NCBI RefSeq assembly: GCF_000411475.1
Contig: NZ_KE150464.1
Span: forward strand, 744,001 to 808,000
DNA length: 64,000 nt
From: Streptococcus sp. HPH0090
GTDB lineage: Bacteria; Bacillota; Bacilli; Lactobacillales; Streptococcaceae
Direction of reading: 5' to 3'
The notes below the pieces were generated by a model that saw only the letters and a list, made by a program, of their open reading frames with translations, made no database searches and was not told the DNA's origin. The translations under genes were made by a program, and so were the position numbers. This document shows positions 44,027 to 53,950 of the stretch, piece after piece (position 1 is the stretch's first letter; every line of letters begins with the position of its first letter).

Positions 44027-45400
44027 TTATTTTCTAAACTTCCATTGGCTATAAATACCAAAAGCAACAATCCAGATTGCTGAACCTCGAGCTCCCATTA
44101 CAGTTGATTCTTGTAAGAAGAGAGTTCCAAATACAAAGATAAAGAAGAGCATAGTCAGAGGATTTAGCAAGCGATATTGGGGCATGAGATAGCCATCTGC
44201 CATAAAGTCTTTAGACTTACGATACTTGAGATGGGCTACCATAATCAAGATGTAGATGGCAATATAAACACCTGATGAAGAAGCTGTAATCAAAGCAAAG
44301 GCATCTGATACACCCGGAAGTACATTGATGAAGGCTGCAAAACCAATTAATACGGCAGAAGCAATGATTGCATTCTGAGGAACATTGTGGCGTGAGAGGG
44401 TATCTGCCTTAATAGCTTTCAAGAAACGATTTGGTGAATCATGGGCAATCTGATACAAGTGACGACCTGTTGAGTAAAGGGTTGAATTTAATGCTGACGC
44501 TGCTGAAGTCAAGACAACAAAGTTAATCAAAGCAGCCGCCCACTTAAGACCAACAAGTTCAAATACCGTTACAAATGGTGAATCTGCTGCAGAAAGCTCA
44601 CGCCAAGGAATAATAGACATAATAGCTAAGAGAGCTCCACCGTAGAAGAAGATAATTCGTAAAGGAATTTCCTTAACAGCCTTAGGCAATACTTTTCTTG
44701 GATCCTTAGTTTCAGATGTAGTAACACCGATAAATTCAATCATCAAGTAGGCAAAGAAAACCATCTGGAAGGCCATGACAAAGTTCATACCACCATTTGG
44801 GAAAAGAGAGAATTGATCACTTATATTGGCAAGGCTTGCTGAACCATAAGGTGTTTCAAAGCCGGTCAAAACCATAAAAATACCTGTCGCAATCATGGCA
44901 AGAATGGCCACAATTTTAATCATGGCAAACCAAAATTCTACTTCACCAAAGATTTTAACAGCAATCAGATTGACTAGTCCTAAAATTGTTAGAAAGACAA
45001 CCTGAATCAACCAAGATGGCCAAGATGGAAACCAAAACTGAACATAGTGAGCAATAGCTGTAATCTCAGCCATTCCTATAAAGACTACTGAGAGCCAGTA
45101 AGACCAAACTGAGAAATAGCCCCAGCCCTTACCTAGATAACGAGTAATAAAATTGATAAAGGTATGTTGCTCTGGGTCCTGGTACAACATCTCTCCGATA
45201 GCTCGCATCATGAGATACATAAAACCACCCGTAATCATATAGACCAGTACAATAGACGGTCCCGTTAAACTGATAGAGCGACCAGCTCCCAAAAATAGTC
45301 CAGTCCCGATTGTTCCCGCAATGGCCATGACCTGAACGTGACGATTGGTTAATCCACGTTCCATTTTACTTTTCTTTTTATGTTTATTTTCTGAATTCAT
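44027..45400 (-). CDS. Amino acid permease (APC superfamily, AAT family)
   Basis: 457 residues with twelve hydrophobic helices. The N-terminal MERGLTNRHVQVMAIAGTIGTG and GLFLGAGRSISLTGPS match the AAT group (relatives carry D-Ala/Gly/Ser, Asn or aromatic amino acids). GAGGAG precedes the ATG. Substrate not assignable. A weak cre-like sequence (45441-45454) lies upstream, inside the greA terminator. Confidence 0.9.
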   Translation of the reverse strand: MNSENKHKKKSKMERGLTNRHVQVMAIAGTIGTGLFLGAGRSISLTGPSIVLVYMITGGFMYLMMRAIGEMLYQDPEQHTFINFITRYLGKGWGYFSVWSYWLSVVFIGMAEITAIAHYVQFWFPSWPSWLIQVVFLTILGLVNLIAVKIFGEVEFWFAMIKIVAILAMIATGIFMVLTGFETPYGSASLANISDQFSLFPNGGMNFVMAFQMVFFAYLMIEFIGVTTSETKDPRKVLPKAVKEIPLRIIFFYGGALLAIMSIIPWRELSAADSPFVTVFELVGLKWAAALINFVVLTSAASALNSTLYSTGRHLYQIAHDSPNRFLKAIKADTLSRHNVPQNAIIASAVLIGFAAFINVLPGVSDAFALITASSSGVYIAIYILIMVAHLKYRKSKDFMADGYLMPQYRLLNPLTMLFFIFVFGTLFLQESTVMGARGSAIWIVAFGIYSQWKFRK

Positions 45401-45427
45401 CTAGTCTCCTCAAGTTTTTAGAATGAA

Positions 45428-45476
45428 GAAAAGGAGTGACAGGAAGCGCTTTCCCTTTATCTACTCCTTCTTTTTT
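45428..45476 (-). terminator. greA terminator
   Basis: On the minus strand GAAGGAGT ... ACTCCTTTTC, with an inner GGAAAGCGCTTCC palindrome in the loop. Confidence 0.6.
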
Positions 45477-45482
45477 ACCCTA

Positions 45483-45965
45483 TTAAACTGTTTTTTCAAC
45501 TTTTAAAATTTTAACGTCATAGCTTCCAGCAGGTGTTTCGATTGTAGCGATATCACCTTTTTTCTTACCAATCAAAGCTTGACCGATTGGGCTTTCGTTT
45601 GATACTTTTCCTGCGAAGGCATCTGCACCAGCTGAACCAACGATAATGTAGACTTCTTCTTCGTCTTCTCCAACTTCTTGGATAGTTACAGTTTTTCCGA
45701 TAGCAACTTCATCTTGCGCAACTGCATCGCTATTCACGATTTCTGCATAACGAATTTTTGTCTCCAAGCTTGAGATTTGTCCTTCAACAAAGGCTTGTTC
45801 ATCCTTAGCTGCTTCATACTCACTATTTTCTGACAAATCACCGTATGAACGAGCAATCTTGATACGTTCTACGACTTCAGGACGACGCACTAATTTTAAT
45901 TCTTCTAATTCTTTTTCTAGTTTTTCCTTTTCTTCCAATGTCATTGGATAAGTTTTTTCTACCAT
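45483..45965 (-). CDS. greA: Transcription elongation factor GreA
   Basis: 160 residues from the ATG at 45963-45965 ([20 protein letters not shown]). The N-terminal coiled coil has the acidic tip [18 protein letters not shown] that reaches the polymerase active site, and a C-terminal FKBP-like domain has [16 protein letters not shown]. It stimulates cleavage of backtracked RNA. An upstream TTG (45974) is less likely. Downstream of mltG, separated by a hairpin. Confidence 0.96.
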   Translation of the reverse strand: MVEKTYPMTLEEKEKLEKELEELKLVRRPEVVERIKIARSYGDLSENSEYEAAKDEQAFVEGQISSLETKIRYAEIVNSDAVAQDEVAIGKTVTIQEVGEDEEEVYIIVGSAGADAFAGKVSNESPIGQALIGKKKGDIATIETPAGSYDVKILKVEKTV

Positions 45966-46015
45966 TTTTCTCAACTTTCTTTTAATTTTTTAAATACATT
46001 TTACTTTTTTAAAGC

Positions 46016-46043
46016 AAAATTATGTGGAGAACCACATAATTTT
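46016..46043 (-). terminator. mltG terminator
   Basis: AAAATTATGTGG / CCACATAATTTT, 12-bp perfect stem with a 4-nt loop, overlapping the mltG stop codon. Confidence 0.75.
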
Positions 46044-47679
46044 AGTTTGTGCTATTTGATTGAGGTAATTTACTATTGATGTGTTCTTGAACGTTACGAT
46101 CATGTTCTTCTCGTGTCGTTGCATAGTAAACTTTACCATCTTGAACATTGGCCACAAAGTAGAGATAATCACTCTTTGTTTGATTGATACTTGCTTCGAT
46201 AGCATCTAAGCTTGGACTATCAACTGGTCCAGGCATTAGACCTACTTTTGTATAGACATTGTAAGGTGAATCAATAGAAGTATCAATAGCTGCATCATCA
46301 GCAAGACTGATATTTTGACCAAGTTTTCCTTCTGCATAAAGGATAGCAATATTACTTTGAAGTGGCATATTTTGATTCAAGCGATTGTAGAAAATTCCAG
46401 CAATCAACTTACGATCCTCTGTTTTCGCCCCTTCTTTCTCAACAAGTGATGCAATTGTTAAGAGCTCATTAACCGTTAAGTTCTTTTCCTTGATAGCTGC
46501 ATAGTGTGGAGAGAGGTTCTTGTCCATTGCTGCAAGCATGTTATCAATTAAGCTTTCAATTGTAGTGCTTTCTTTGATGGTATATGTTGCAGGGAAAAGA
46601 TATCCTTCTAGGCGATAACGGACACCGCTATCTTTAGCTGGTAAGCTTTCAAGTAAGTTTGGATATTTGGCAACCTCTTGGGCAATAAAGGTCTCATCTT
46701 GAACCTTAGCTAGGAATGATTCCGCTGTCAAAGGTTCTTTAAAGTCACCTTGAAGTTGACCAACTGTCTGAGCAATCTGTTCCAAAGTATAACCTTCAGG
46801 GATCGTTAATTCTGCAAGAGTAGGCTCTTGAGGTTCAGGAGTACCACCCTTTTGTAATTCTTTGATAACATCTTCTACACTCATGCTCTTTTGCAAGTTG
46901 TAATAACCAGACTTCAATTCAGTGTAGTTTTTATACTTGGCATACAGTGCAAAGACCAAACCATTTTTAATAACACCTGAATTTTCCAAAGCTGAACCAA
47001 TTTGTTGCGTATTGGCTCCATCTGGAATCTGAACAGTCACATATTGCTTAGAATTTGGATCTACTGGTTGTAGGGCTGATTTAGCATAACGAAGACCAAA
47101 GAATCCACCAACACCGGATAGGATTAGCAATACCAATAATGTTACTAAACATCCTTTAAAGCGGGATTTTTTCTTTTTCTTGGTTGGTTTCACAGACTCT
47201 CTACGACTTCTTCTAGAACGTTCTGCAGCTTCAGTTTCAACATCCGCATGATTTTCATTTGCGAACTCTTCTTTGCTAGATGCAAAGCTCACAGCTTCAG
47301 TTTCTTCTGGTAAAGCATCTTGCGTTTTGTAAGAAACTGAAACCCTAGTTGGAATCGAATGTTTTTCTTCTTTTTCTGATATTCTTTGAGGTGACTCAAC
47401 TACCTCTTCTGGAGTTTCTTCTGTAACAGTTGAACGTGGAGGAACAACTGGTGCATTATCAATTAACTGATCTACAGCTGAAATTGATTTTGCAATTAAT
47501 TCTTCTTCAGAAATACTTGGTTCTTTTTTTTCTGGAGTTGATTTAGAAGAATCTGCTAAAGCTGAAAAGAGGTCATCAGTTTGTTCTGCCTCATTTGCCT
47601 CTTTTTTAAGTCGTTCTAAATCGCGTAAAATTTGCTCTTTAAAACTTAACTTTTCTTCTTCATTTGAATTTTCGCTCAA
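46042..47679 (-). CDS. mltG: Endolytic murein transglycosylase MltG
   Basis: 545 residues. A long acidic cytoplasmic region (1-170, with basic KPTKKKKKSRF before the membrane), one helix (about 174-198), a LysM-like part and a YceG domain with catalytic Glu in ASLVEKEGAKTEDR (near 413) and the GLMPGPVDSPSLDAIEA motif. It cuts nascent glycan strands and belongs to the peripheral wall synthesis machinery. The extended N-terminus is normal for streptococci. Upstream of greA. Confidence 0.95.
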   Translation of the reverse strand: MSENSNEEEKLSFKEQILRDLERLKKEANEAEQTDDLFSALADSSKSTPEKKEPSISEEELIAKSISAVDQLIDNAPVVPPRSTVTEETPEEVVESPQRISEKEEKHSIPTRVSVSYKTQDALPEETEAVSFASSKEEFANENHADVETEAAERSRRSRRESVKPTKKKKKSRFKGCLVTLLVLLILSGVGGFFGLRYAKSALQPVDPNSKQYVTVQIPDGANTQQIGSALENSGVIKNGLVFALYAKYKNYTELKSGYYNLQKSMSVEDVIKELQKGGTPEPQEPTLAELTIPEGYTLEQIAQTVGQLQGDFKEPLTAESFLAKVQDETFIAQEVAKYPNLLESLPAKDSGVRYRLEGYLFPATYTIKESTTIESLIDNMLAAMDKNLSPHYAAIKEKNLTVNELLTIASLVEKEGAKTEDRKLIAGIFYNRLNQNMPLQSNIAILYAEGKLGQNISLADDAAIDTSIDSPYNVYTKVGLMPGPVDSPSLDAIEASINQTKSDYLYFVANVQDGKVYYATTREEHDRNVQEHINSKLPQSNSTN

Positions 47680-47729
47680 AGGTATTTACCTCCTTGTTGA
47701 TAATCCTTAATATTATATCTTAAAAACTA

Positions 47730-47757
47730 GAGAAAAGCAACCTTATGAGCTTTTCTC
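47730..47757 (-). terminator. Terminator after the GNAT pair
   Basis: AGAAAAGC / GCTTTTCT on the minus strand with a loop of about 10 nt, followed by CTAG. Moderate strength. Confidence 0.5.
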
Positions 47758-47761
47758 ACTA

Positions 47762-48256
47762 CTAATTCCCATTTTCCCAGACCATATCATACCATTCTTC
47801 TCCCGCAAATTGGGACTTGGACTTACCTTCATTTACAAAACCATGCTTTTCATAGTATTCAATGAGGTAGTCGTGGCAGGTCAGATTGATCCCCTCACGT
47901 TCATGCTTGAGAGCCACTTCCTTTAAGGCAGTTAAGAGTTTTCTCCCAAGCCCCAAGGATTGAGCTTTCTTTGCAACAGACAGACATGTCACAGATATAT
48001 ACCCACCTTCTTGATGACTGTGATCTTCTATTTCTTCTGTAAAGGATTGGTCCTGCAAATAGCGATGAGGGACTACTGGCCCTTCAATATAACCGAGAAT
48101 CTCACCTTCTTTTTCTGCTACTAGAAAACTAGTTTTAATCTCCTTTAAATGTGCTTCAAAAACAGAGCGAGGTATGGCTTCTTCAATTGAGAAATTCTCT
48201 AATTCAATTTCCAAAATACGATCTAAGTCACTAAGTCTAGCTTGTCGAATAATCAT
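47762..48256 (-). CDS. GNAT family N-acetyltransferase (second of a pair)
   Basis: About 164 residues from the ATG at 48254-48256 (MIIRQARLSDLDRILEIE), 4 nt after AGGAGG. CoA loop KKAQSLGLGRKLLTALKEVA and tail IEYYEKHGFVNEGKS. It overlaps the stop of the other acetyltransferase by 4 nt. Similar to arylalkylamine-type acetyltransferases in length; substrate unknown. Confidence 0.87.
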   Translation of the reverse strand: MIIRQARLSDLDRILEIELENFSIEEAIPRSVFEAHLKEIKTSFLVAEKEGEILGYIEGPVVPHRYLQDQSFTEEIEDHSHQEGGYISVTCLSVAKKAQSLGLGRKLLTALKEVALKHEREGINLTCHDYLIEYYEKHGFVNEGKSKSQFAGEEWYDMVWENGN

Positions 48257-48765
48257 AATTCCTCCTGGTAAAAGGGATTTCTCCAACACATAAGAAAGGC
48301 AACTTCACTGCTCCTTTCCCCTTCTACAATTCCTTGTTCCATAAACCCATTCATTTCAAAATAAGTAAGCCATTCATCTTTACAAACCAGATAAATAGCT
48401 GAACTATTTTTTTGACGGATAACTTCTTTCAAACTTGCAAGCAACAAAGTTCCAAAACCTTGTTTCTGGAAGTCTGGATGAACAGATAAATCTTCGAGGA
48501 TTATTGAACGATCGCTAATGAATTTCTCATTTCCACTCTCTAAAATCCATTTGTTTAAAGAGGATTTAACAGTCCTTGCGAAGATATAGGCAATTACTTG
48601 ACCATCCAGGCTAGCTAAGAGAAACGTATCCGCATGACTGCGGATACGTTCTTCTAATATTTCTCGAGTTATTTCATCTTGGGAAGTCTGAGCACTCTCT
48701 TGTATCAAACAAATGTGTTCGATATCTGAAACCTGAGCTTCCCTGATATTAATTGGAAATTCCAT
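48253..48765 (-). CDS. GNAT family N-acetyltransferase (first of a pair)
   Basis: 170 residues. LSVHPDFQKQGFGTLLLASL is the CoA-binding motif, and the tail WLTYFEMNGFMEQG fits the fold. Sits 8 bp after murC on the same strand and is coupled to the next acetyltransferase. Substrate unknown. Confidence 0.87.
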   Translation of the reverse strand: MEFPINIREAQVSDIEHICLIQESAQTSQDEITREILEERIRSHADTFLLASLDGQVIAYIFARTVKSSLNKWILESGNEKFISDRSIILEDLSVHPDFQKQGFGTLLLASLKEVIRQKNSSAIYLVCKDEWLTYFEMNGFMEQGIVEGERSSEVAFLMCWRNPFYQEEL

Positions 48766-48773
48766 AATTTTCC

Positions 48774-50108
48774 TTACTGAACATTGCTTGTCAAATTAGA
48801 CAAGAGACGCTCGAATGAGTATTCATACGTTTGAATATCGCCTGCTCCCATAAAGACATAGACAGCATTGTCATGGTCTAGGAGAGGAGATACATTTTCA
48901 ACTGTGATAACTTGATGTTTTTTATGAATCTTGTTTGCTAAATCTTCAACCTTGACATCACCATGGTCAACTTCACGAGCTGAACCATAGATTTGTGCAA
49001 GGTAAACTGCATCTGCTTGATTCAAGGCTTGGGCAAAATCATCCAACAAGGCGATTGTACGAGTAAAGGTGTGTGGTTGGAAGATAGCGACGATTTCCTT
49101 GCTTGGATATTTTTGACGTGCAGCATCAAGAGTCGCTACGATTTCAGTTGGATGGTGAGCAAAATCATCGATGATAACAGTGTCATTAACAATCTTTTCT
49201 GTAAAGCGACGTTTCACTCCTCCAAAAGTCTTCAAGTGTTCACGCACTAAATTCAAGTCAAAACCAGCAGTATAAAGCAAACCAATCACAGCGGTTGCAT
49301 TCATGATGTTGTGGCGACCAAAAGTTGGAATGTGGAATTGACCCAACTCTTGACCACGGAAGTGAACTGTGAAAGTTGAACCTGTAGTAGAACGAAGCAA
49401 GTCACTTGCTACAAAGTCATTATTTTCTGCTTCAAATCCGTAATAGTAGATTGGAGCATTAGCCGTAATCTTACGCAATTCTGCATCTTCACCGTAAACA
49501 AACAAACCTTTAGTAATTTGTTTAGCATAATCATTAAAGGCATTGAAGACATCCTCTAAACTTGTGAAATAGTCTGGATGGTCAAAGTCGATGTTGGTAA
49601 TGATAGAGTATTCTGGGTGATATGGCATGAAATGACGTTCGTACTCGTCTGATTCAAAGACAAAATACTTGGCATTTTCAGAACCACGACCTGTACCATC
49701 TCCAATCAAGTAGCTTGTATCAGTGATGTGTGACAAAACGTGAGAAAGCATACCTGTTGTTGAAGTCTTACCGTGTGCACCAGCAACTCCCATGCTGATA
49801 AAGTCACGCATAAAGCTACCAAGAAACTCATGATAACGTTTATAGCTTAGACCATTCTTGTCTGCATAGGCAATTTCAACGTTGTTATCTGGACGAAAGG
49901 CATTCCCAGCAATGATTTCTAAATCACCCTGAAGATTTTTCTCATCGAAAGGTAAAATTTTAATCCCTGCTTGCTCTAATCCACGTTGTGTAAAGTAATA
50001 TTTCTCAACGTCAGATCCTTGGACCTTATGCCCCATTTGATGCAACATCAAAGCCAAGGCACTCATCCCTGATCCTTTAATTCCGATAAAATGATAGGTT
50101 TTTGCCAT
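48774..50108 (-). CDS. murC: UDP-N-acetylmuramate--L-alanine ligase
   Basis: 444 residues, Mur ligase. N-terminal [22 protein letters not shown] loop [15 protein letters not shown] (near 110), central [10 protein letters not shown] and C-terminal [10 protein letters not shown] with [10 protein letters not shown]. It adds L-Ala to UDP-MurNAc, the first step of the stem peptide. Follows a short unknown gene by 11 bp. Confidence 0.97.
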   Translation of the reverse strand: MAKTYHFIGIKGSGMSALALMLHQMGHKVQGSDVEKYYFTQRGLEQAGIKILPFDEKNLQGDLEIIAGNAFRPDNNVEIAYADKNGLSYKRYHEFLGSFMRDFISMGVAGAHGKTSTTGMLSHVLSHITDTSYLIGDGTGRGSENAKYFVFESDEYERHFMPYHPEYSIITNIDFDHPDYFTSLEDVFNAFNDYAKQITKGLFVYGEDAELRKITANAPIYYYGFEAENNDFVASDLLRSTTGSTFTVHFRGQELGQFHIPTFGRHNIMNATAVIGLLYTAGFDLNLVREHLKTFGGVKRRFTEKIVNDTVIIDDFAHHPTEIVATLDAARQKYPSKEIVAIFQPHTFTRTIALLDDFAQALNQADAVYLAQIYGSAREVDHGDVKVEDLANKIHKKHQVITVENVSPLLDHDNAVYVFMGAGDIQTYEYSFERLLSNLTSNVQ

Positions 50109-50119
50109 CTTTTTCCCCT

Positions 50120-50713
50120 TTACTCTGTCATAGTTGTCAAGTTTAATTCTTGAGCAATTTTACGTTCTTTTTCTGTTTGATTTTCTTTCTTGTTATAGAT
50201 TTGGCTTTTCTTTAGAAAATCATAGTTATTTTTCTTTGGTCCTAGATGCTGTTCTTTGGTAGTTTGCTGTATCTGAGGAGTCATTTCCGCCAAAATATAA
50301 TGGCGCTGAGTTAGTTTATCACTATATTTTGTAAGCTCACCAGGATTTTCCTTTTGAAAAGGAGCTGTCGGCTGGTTTGCCTGTCTTACTACAGTATTTG
50401 AAGGTTTATGACGTTTTGCAAAACTAACATCTTGCGTCAAATACTTTGCTGAACGTTTACGTTTCAAATCAGCTCTAGCTTCCTCACGAGCAAGTTCAGC
50501 GTAAGATTTTTCCTTTTGCTCAGTCAGTTTCTCTGGCGCCTTAGTCGGTGACTTTTTTTCAGTAGTAATTGGCGACCATTCCAAGTAGTTTTTATCTTTG
50601 TAGTCCCCTTTAATATTACTAATCAAATCCGACTCATCATATAAATTCATAAATGGCATCTCTGTCAGCATGATCTCATCATCTGACACTATTGGAAATC
50701 GTTCTTGCTTCAT
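50120..50713 (-). CDS. Conserved charged cytoplasmic protein, function unknown
   Basis: 197 residues, rich in Lys, Glu, Gln and Thr with no hydrophobic segment. Begins [20 protein letters not shown]; the middle is basic ([16 protein letters not shown]) and probably disordered. It lies between the SNF2 helicase gene and murC, an arrangement I recall from pneumococcus, which supports it being real. No function assigned. Confidence 0.75.
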   Translation of the reverse strand: MKQERFPIVSDDEIMLTEMPFMNLYDESDLISNIKGDYKDKNYLEWSPITTEKKSPTKAPEKLTEQKEKSYAELAREEARADLKRKRSAKYLTQDVSFAKRHKPSNTVVRQANQPTAPFQKENPGELTKYSDKLTQRHYILAEMTPQIQQTTKEQHLGPKKNNYDFLKKSQIYNKKENQTEKERKIAQELNLTTMTE

Positions 50714-50759
50714 TTTTATTTCCTTTCAATACTCCATTATAGCGTAAAGTCTTGATTTT

Positions 50760-53700
50760 TCAAGTCCTGACTTGTGAAATTCCTAATATTTCTTGAATTT
50801 CAGTAAGTGTCAGACTACCACGAGATTCTGTTCCGTCTAAGACTTCTGAAACCAGATTTTTTTTCTGCTCTTGCAATTCTTGAATCTTCTCTTCGATTGT
50901 TCCACGAGTTATTAGGCGATAAACTTCAACAGCTTGTTCTTGTCCCATGCGATGAGCCCTACCAATAGCCTGTGATTCGACTGCTGGATTCCACCATAAG
51001 TCGACCAGAATAACTGTGTCAGCACCAGTAAGATTGAGACCAACACCACCAGCTTTTAGAGAAATCAAAAACACATCACGGTCACCTTGATTAAAAGCCT
51101 TGGTCATCTCTTGGCGTTCCTGTGAGGGAGTTGAACCTGTAATCTTAAAGGAAGTTAAGCCAAGCTGAGGTAACTCCTCTTCAATACGGTCTAGCATCCC
51201 CCTAAATTGAGAAAAGATGAGTACACGATGATTTCCTTCAGCAATCTGACTCAGCAAATCTCGTAAACTATCCAGCTTCCCGCTATCTCCGCTGTAATCC
51301 TCCATAAATAAGGCTGGAGTATCACAAATCTGACGGAGACGCATGAGACCTGTTAAAATTTCGACACGATTTCGTTGAAATTCTGCAGCTGTCACATGCT
51401 CTATACGTTCTTGCATCTGTTGTAGTTGAGCTAGATAGATAGCCTTTTGCTGATCTTCCAGTTCATTTTTATAAACGACTTCTATCAGGTCAGGCAATTC
51501 AGTTAAGACTTCTTCTTTTTTACGACGCATGACAAATGGTTTGATAAACTGAGCCACTCTCTCAGCCGGTAATTTCATAAAGTCTTTTTTTGCTGGTAAA
51601 AGTCCAGGTAAGACTATTTGAAAAATAGACCACAATTCGCCAAGGTTATTTTCAATCGGTGTTCCAGATAGAGCAAAAACTGATGGTACCACAAACTTTC
51701 TCAAAGTTTTCGCAATTTTAGTCTGGGCATTTTTCATCACCTGAGCTTCATCTAGAAATAGAAAATCAAATGATAAATTTTTGTAGATTTCACTATCTTG
51801 CCTGAAAGTAGCATAACTAGTCACATAAATCTGATGTTTTTCTGCTAAAATAGTCTCTCGATAAGGTTTCAATCCATGCACAACAGCCACATCCAAATTC
51901 GGTGCAAATTTTTGAAACTCATCGGCCCAATTATAGATGAGACCCGATGGAGCAAGAATTAAGACTCGACTGTTTTCGTGCATCTGGCTACTCAGAAAGG
52001 CAATAGCTTGCAAGGTCTTGCCAAGTCCCATATCATCCGCCAAAATCCCGCCAAATCCATAATGGTGAAGCATTTGAAGCCATTGAATCCCCTTTTTCTG
52101 ATAATCTCTGAGATCAGCTTTGATATTCAGAGCTGTCATCGGAAAATCCTCTGGATGCGTCAAATCGTGTGCTAAATGCTTAAATTCTTCGGTAAATGTT
52201 ACTTGGTCCTGATCCTTAAAAAGATAAGAAAGGGTATAAGCTAAAGATTTGCGTGCATGGAAAGTATCACTCTCTATCTCTCCAATTCCCAAATCATCCA
52301 AATCCTGACGAATACGCTTGGTCTCTTCGTCGAAATAATAAACCTGGTTAGTGGAAGAAATATAATAATCTTGCTTTGCAACCAGAGCCTTCATCGCTCG
52401 ATTAATTTCTTCTTGATCTATATCCTGAAAATCAAATTGAATTTCTAGAAGACTTCCCTTGGACGAGATGTGGACTTGAGGTTTCTGAACTCGATAAAGC
52501 TCCTGCAAACTCTCAGAAATCTTTAATTCTCCAAGCACCGCAAAGGCTGGCAAAATTTCCTGAAAGAAAGTATGGACTGCATCAGCTTTCAAACTCTGAC
52601 GCCATGAACGAAAATCTGCTTCAAATCCAGCTGATAGAGCCAGCTGAAAAATCCTTTTTTCTAGTTGAATATCACTCGCAAAAGGGAGGTTCTCTAGTTC
52701 ATTGCGATTGGTTACTAGGTATTTCTCATACTGAAACTGCATATCCAAACGAATAGAGCCATCCTCTTCTCGTTCCATGTAGAAAATGGGACGAAAAGAT
52801 TGGATGTGAAGCGAGTCAGGTGCCTCTACTTTTCCGAGTTCTTTAAACTGGAACAGAGTCGAAGCTAAGAGATCTCGATCGCTACTATCAAACTGTAAAA
52901 TCTTTCTACCACTATGATCTAAAGGAACTTTTCTAAGCGCATCTAATAGACTAGCCTGTTTTTTCGTCAATAGGTAAAAATTGCCTTTAGAGAATAAAAC
53001 TTGTCCCCCATAAAAGGCATTGACCCCTGTCCGTTCGAGGATTTCCATCTCATAATAGTTGGATTTTTCTTTAATCTCAAAAGTAAACAAACCTGCTTGA
53101 TCATCAAAGTCTTGGAAAAGAAGATGGTGATAAGTTGTAAGCTGATGATCAAATTGGAATACATCTAAGCCCATCAGAAGACAGACACCTTGTTCAAAAA
53201 AAGTCTTAGGGAAATAGAGATGTCGCCCTTGATTTGGGAAAAAAATAGGATTGTCCGTTTTCTCCTCAACCAGTCCTAGCAAGAAACTCAAAACTTCTTG
53301 GCTGGCTTTATCAAAATACTCAAGTCTTAATGAGGTCTCGTAATGTTTCCCAATCATGTATGGTTTAGCGGTCTCTATGACTTTTAAAAACAGAGAAATA
53401 TCCCTGATTACATAAAATTTTTCTTGCTTAGAAAGACCAATCCTTAAAGTCCAGATAAGGCGATTGGTTCCTGCTTCCACCTGTCCTTGAGCAGAAAGCT
53501 GATAGAGGTCAGACTGACTAGGTACTTGGATAGACTCCAAGAATTTTCCTCCGAAAGTCACTTGTGTCTCAACAATTTCCTTTTCTTCCTGATTAGCCTC
53601 TAGATTGAGTAAGATTTCTTGCCCTAGTTGGTCATTTTTCAGGTAATATTCCAATGCCGCCAAATGAACACAGTAACCTCTTTTTTTGAAAAATGCACAG

Positions 53701-53858
53701 GTACAAAAAATCAAATCATCATCCAAACTATAGCGAATTTCTTCATCCGCTACACGCGCATAGATGCGATGATCTTGTTCTTTAATGATTTCAATCTGAC
53801 CAGTTTCGTAGAGTTCTACTCCCTCCATTCGAAGCTTTCCTGGAATCAATTTAGCCAT
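50760..53858 (-). CDS. SNF2-family ATPase/helicase with SWIM zinc finger
   Basis: 1032 residues. An N-terminal SWIM-type CxCx(n)CxH finger in FCTCAFFKKRGYCVHLAA (near 50-68), then a bacterial SNF2-associated region, and an SF2 motor. Motif I is DDMGLGKTLQAIA (near 605), the Walker B box FLFLDEAQVMKN, motif III SGTPIENNL, and motif VI SQAIGRAHRMGQ. It probably remodels nucleoprotein complexes such as RNA polymerase on DNA (RapA-like), which is not proven. It is intact and of full family length. Confidence 0.92.
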   Translation of the reverse strand: MAKLIPGKLRMEGVELYETGQIEIIKEQDHRIYARVADEEIRYSLDDDLIFCTCAFFKKRGYCVHLAALEYYLKNDQLGQEILLNLEANQEEKEIVETQVTFGGKFLESIQVPSQSDLYQLSAQGQVEAGTNRLIWTLRIGLSKQEKFYVIRDISLFLKVIETAKPYMIGKHYETSLRLEYFDKASQEVLSFLLGLVEEKTDNPIFFPNQGRHLYFPKTFFEQGVCLLMGLDVFQFDHQLTTYHHLLFQDFDDQAGLFTFEIKEKSNYYEMEILERTGVNAFYGGQVLFSKGNFYLLTKKQASLLDALRKVPLDHSGRKILQFDSSDRDLLASTLFQFKELGKVEAPDSLHIQSFRPIFYMEREEDGSIRLDMQFQYEKYLVTNRNELENLPFASDIQLEKRIFQLALSAGFEADFRSWRQSLKADAVHTFFQEILPAFAVLGELKISESLQELYRVQKPQVHISSKGSLLEIQFDFQDIDQEEINRAMKALVAKQDYYISSTNQVYYFDEETKRIRQDLDDLGIGEIESDTFHARKSLAYTLSYLFKDQDQVTFTEEFKHLAHDLTHPEDFPMTALNIKADLRDYQKKGIQWLQMLHHYGFGGILADDMGLGKTLQAIAFLSSQMHENSRVLILAPSGLIYNWADEFQKFAPNLDVAVVHGLKPYRETILAEKHQIYVTSYATFRQDSEIYKNLSFDFLFLDEAQVMKNAQTKIAKTLRKFVVPSVFALSGTPIENNLGELWSIFQIVLPGLLPAKKDFMKLPAERVAQFIKPFVMRRKKEEVLTELPDLIEVVYKNELEDQQKAIYLAQLQQMQERIEHVTAAEFQRNRVEILTGLMRLRQICDTPALFMEDYSGDSGKLDSLRDLLSQIAEGNHRVLIFSQFRGMLDRIEEELPQLGLTSFKITGSTPSQERQEMTKAFNQGDRDVFLISLKAGGVGLNLTGADTVILVDLWWNPAVESQAIGRAHRMGQEQAVEVYRLITRGTIEEKIQELQEQKKNLVSEVLDGTESRGSLTLTEIQEILGISQVRT

Positions 53859-53910
53859 AGTGTCCCCTTTACTTTATCTCTTAATTATACCACATTTCTG
53901 TCTATGAAAA

Positions 53911-53945
53911 TAGCCTTCTAGGAGTACTTTTCTCCTAAAAGGCTA
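53911..53945 (-). terminator. malY terminator
   Basis: TAGCCTTCTAGGAG pairs with CTCCTAAAAGGCTA (one G-U-type change); on the minus strand it ends TTTTC just past the malY stop. Confidence 0.75.
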
Positions 53946-53950
53946 GTTTT

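Noticed and set aside
45441-45454. cre-like AGGAAGCGCTTTCC upstream of the amino-acid permease
   Set aside because: Only 11 of 14 positions match and it forms the loop palindrome of the greA terminator, which explains its symmetry.
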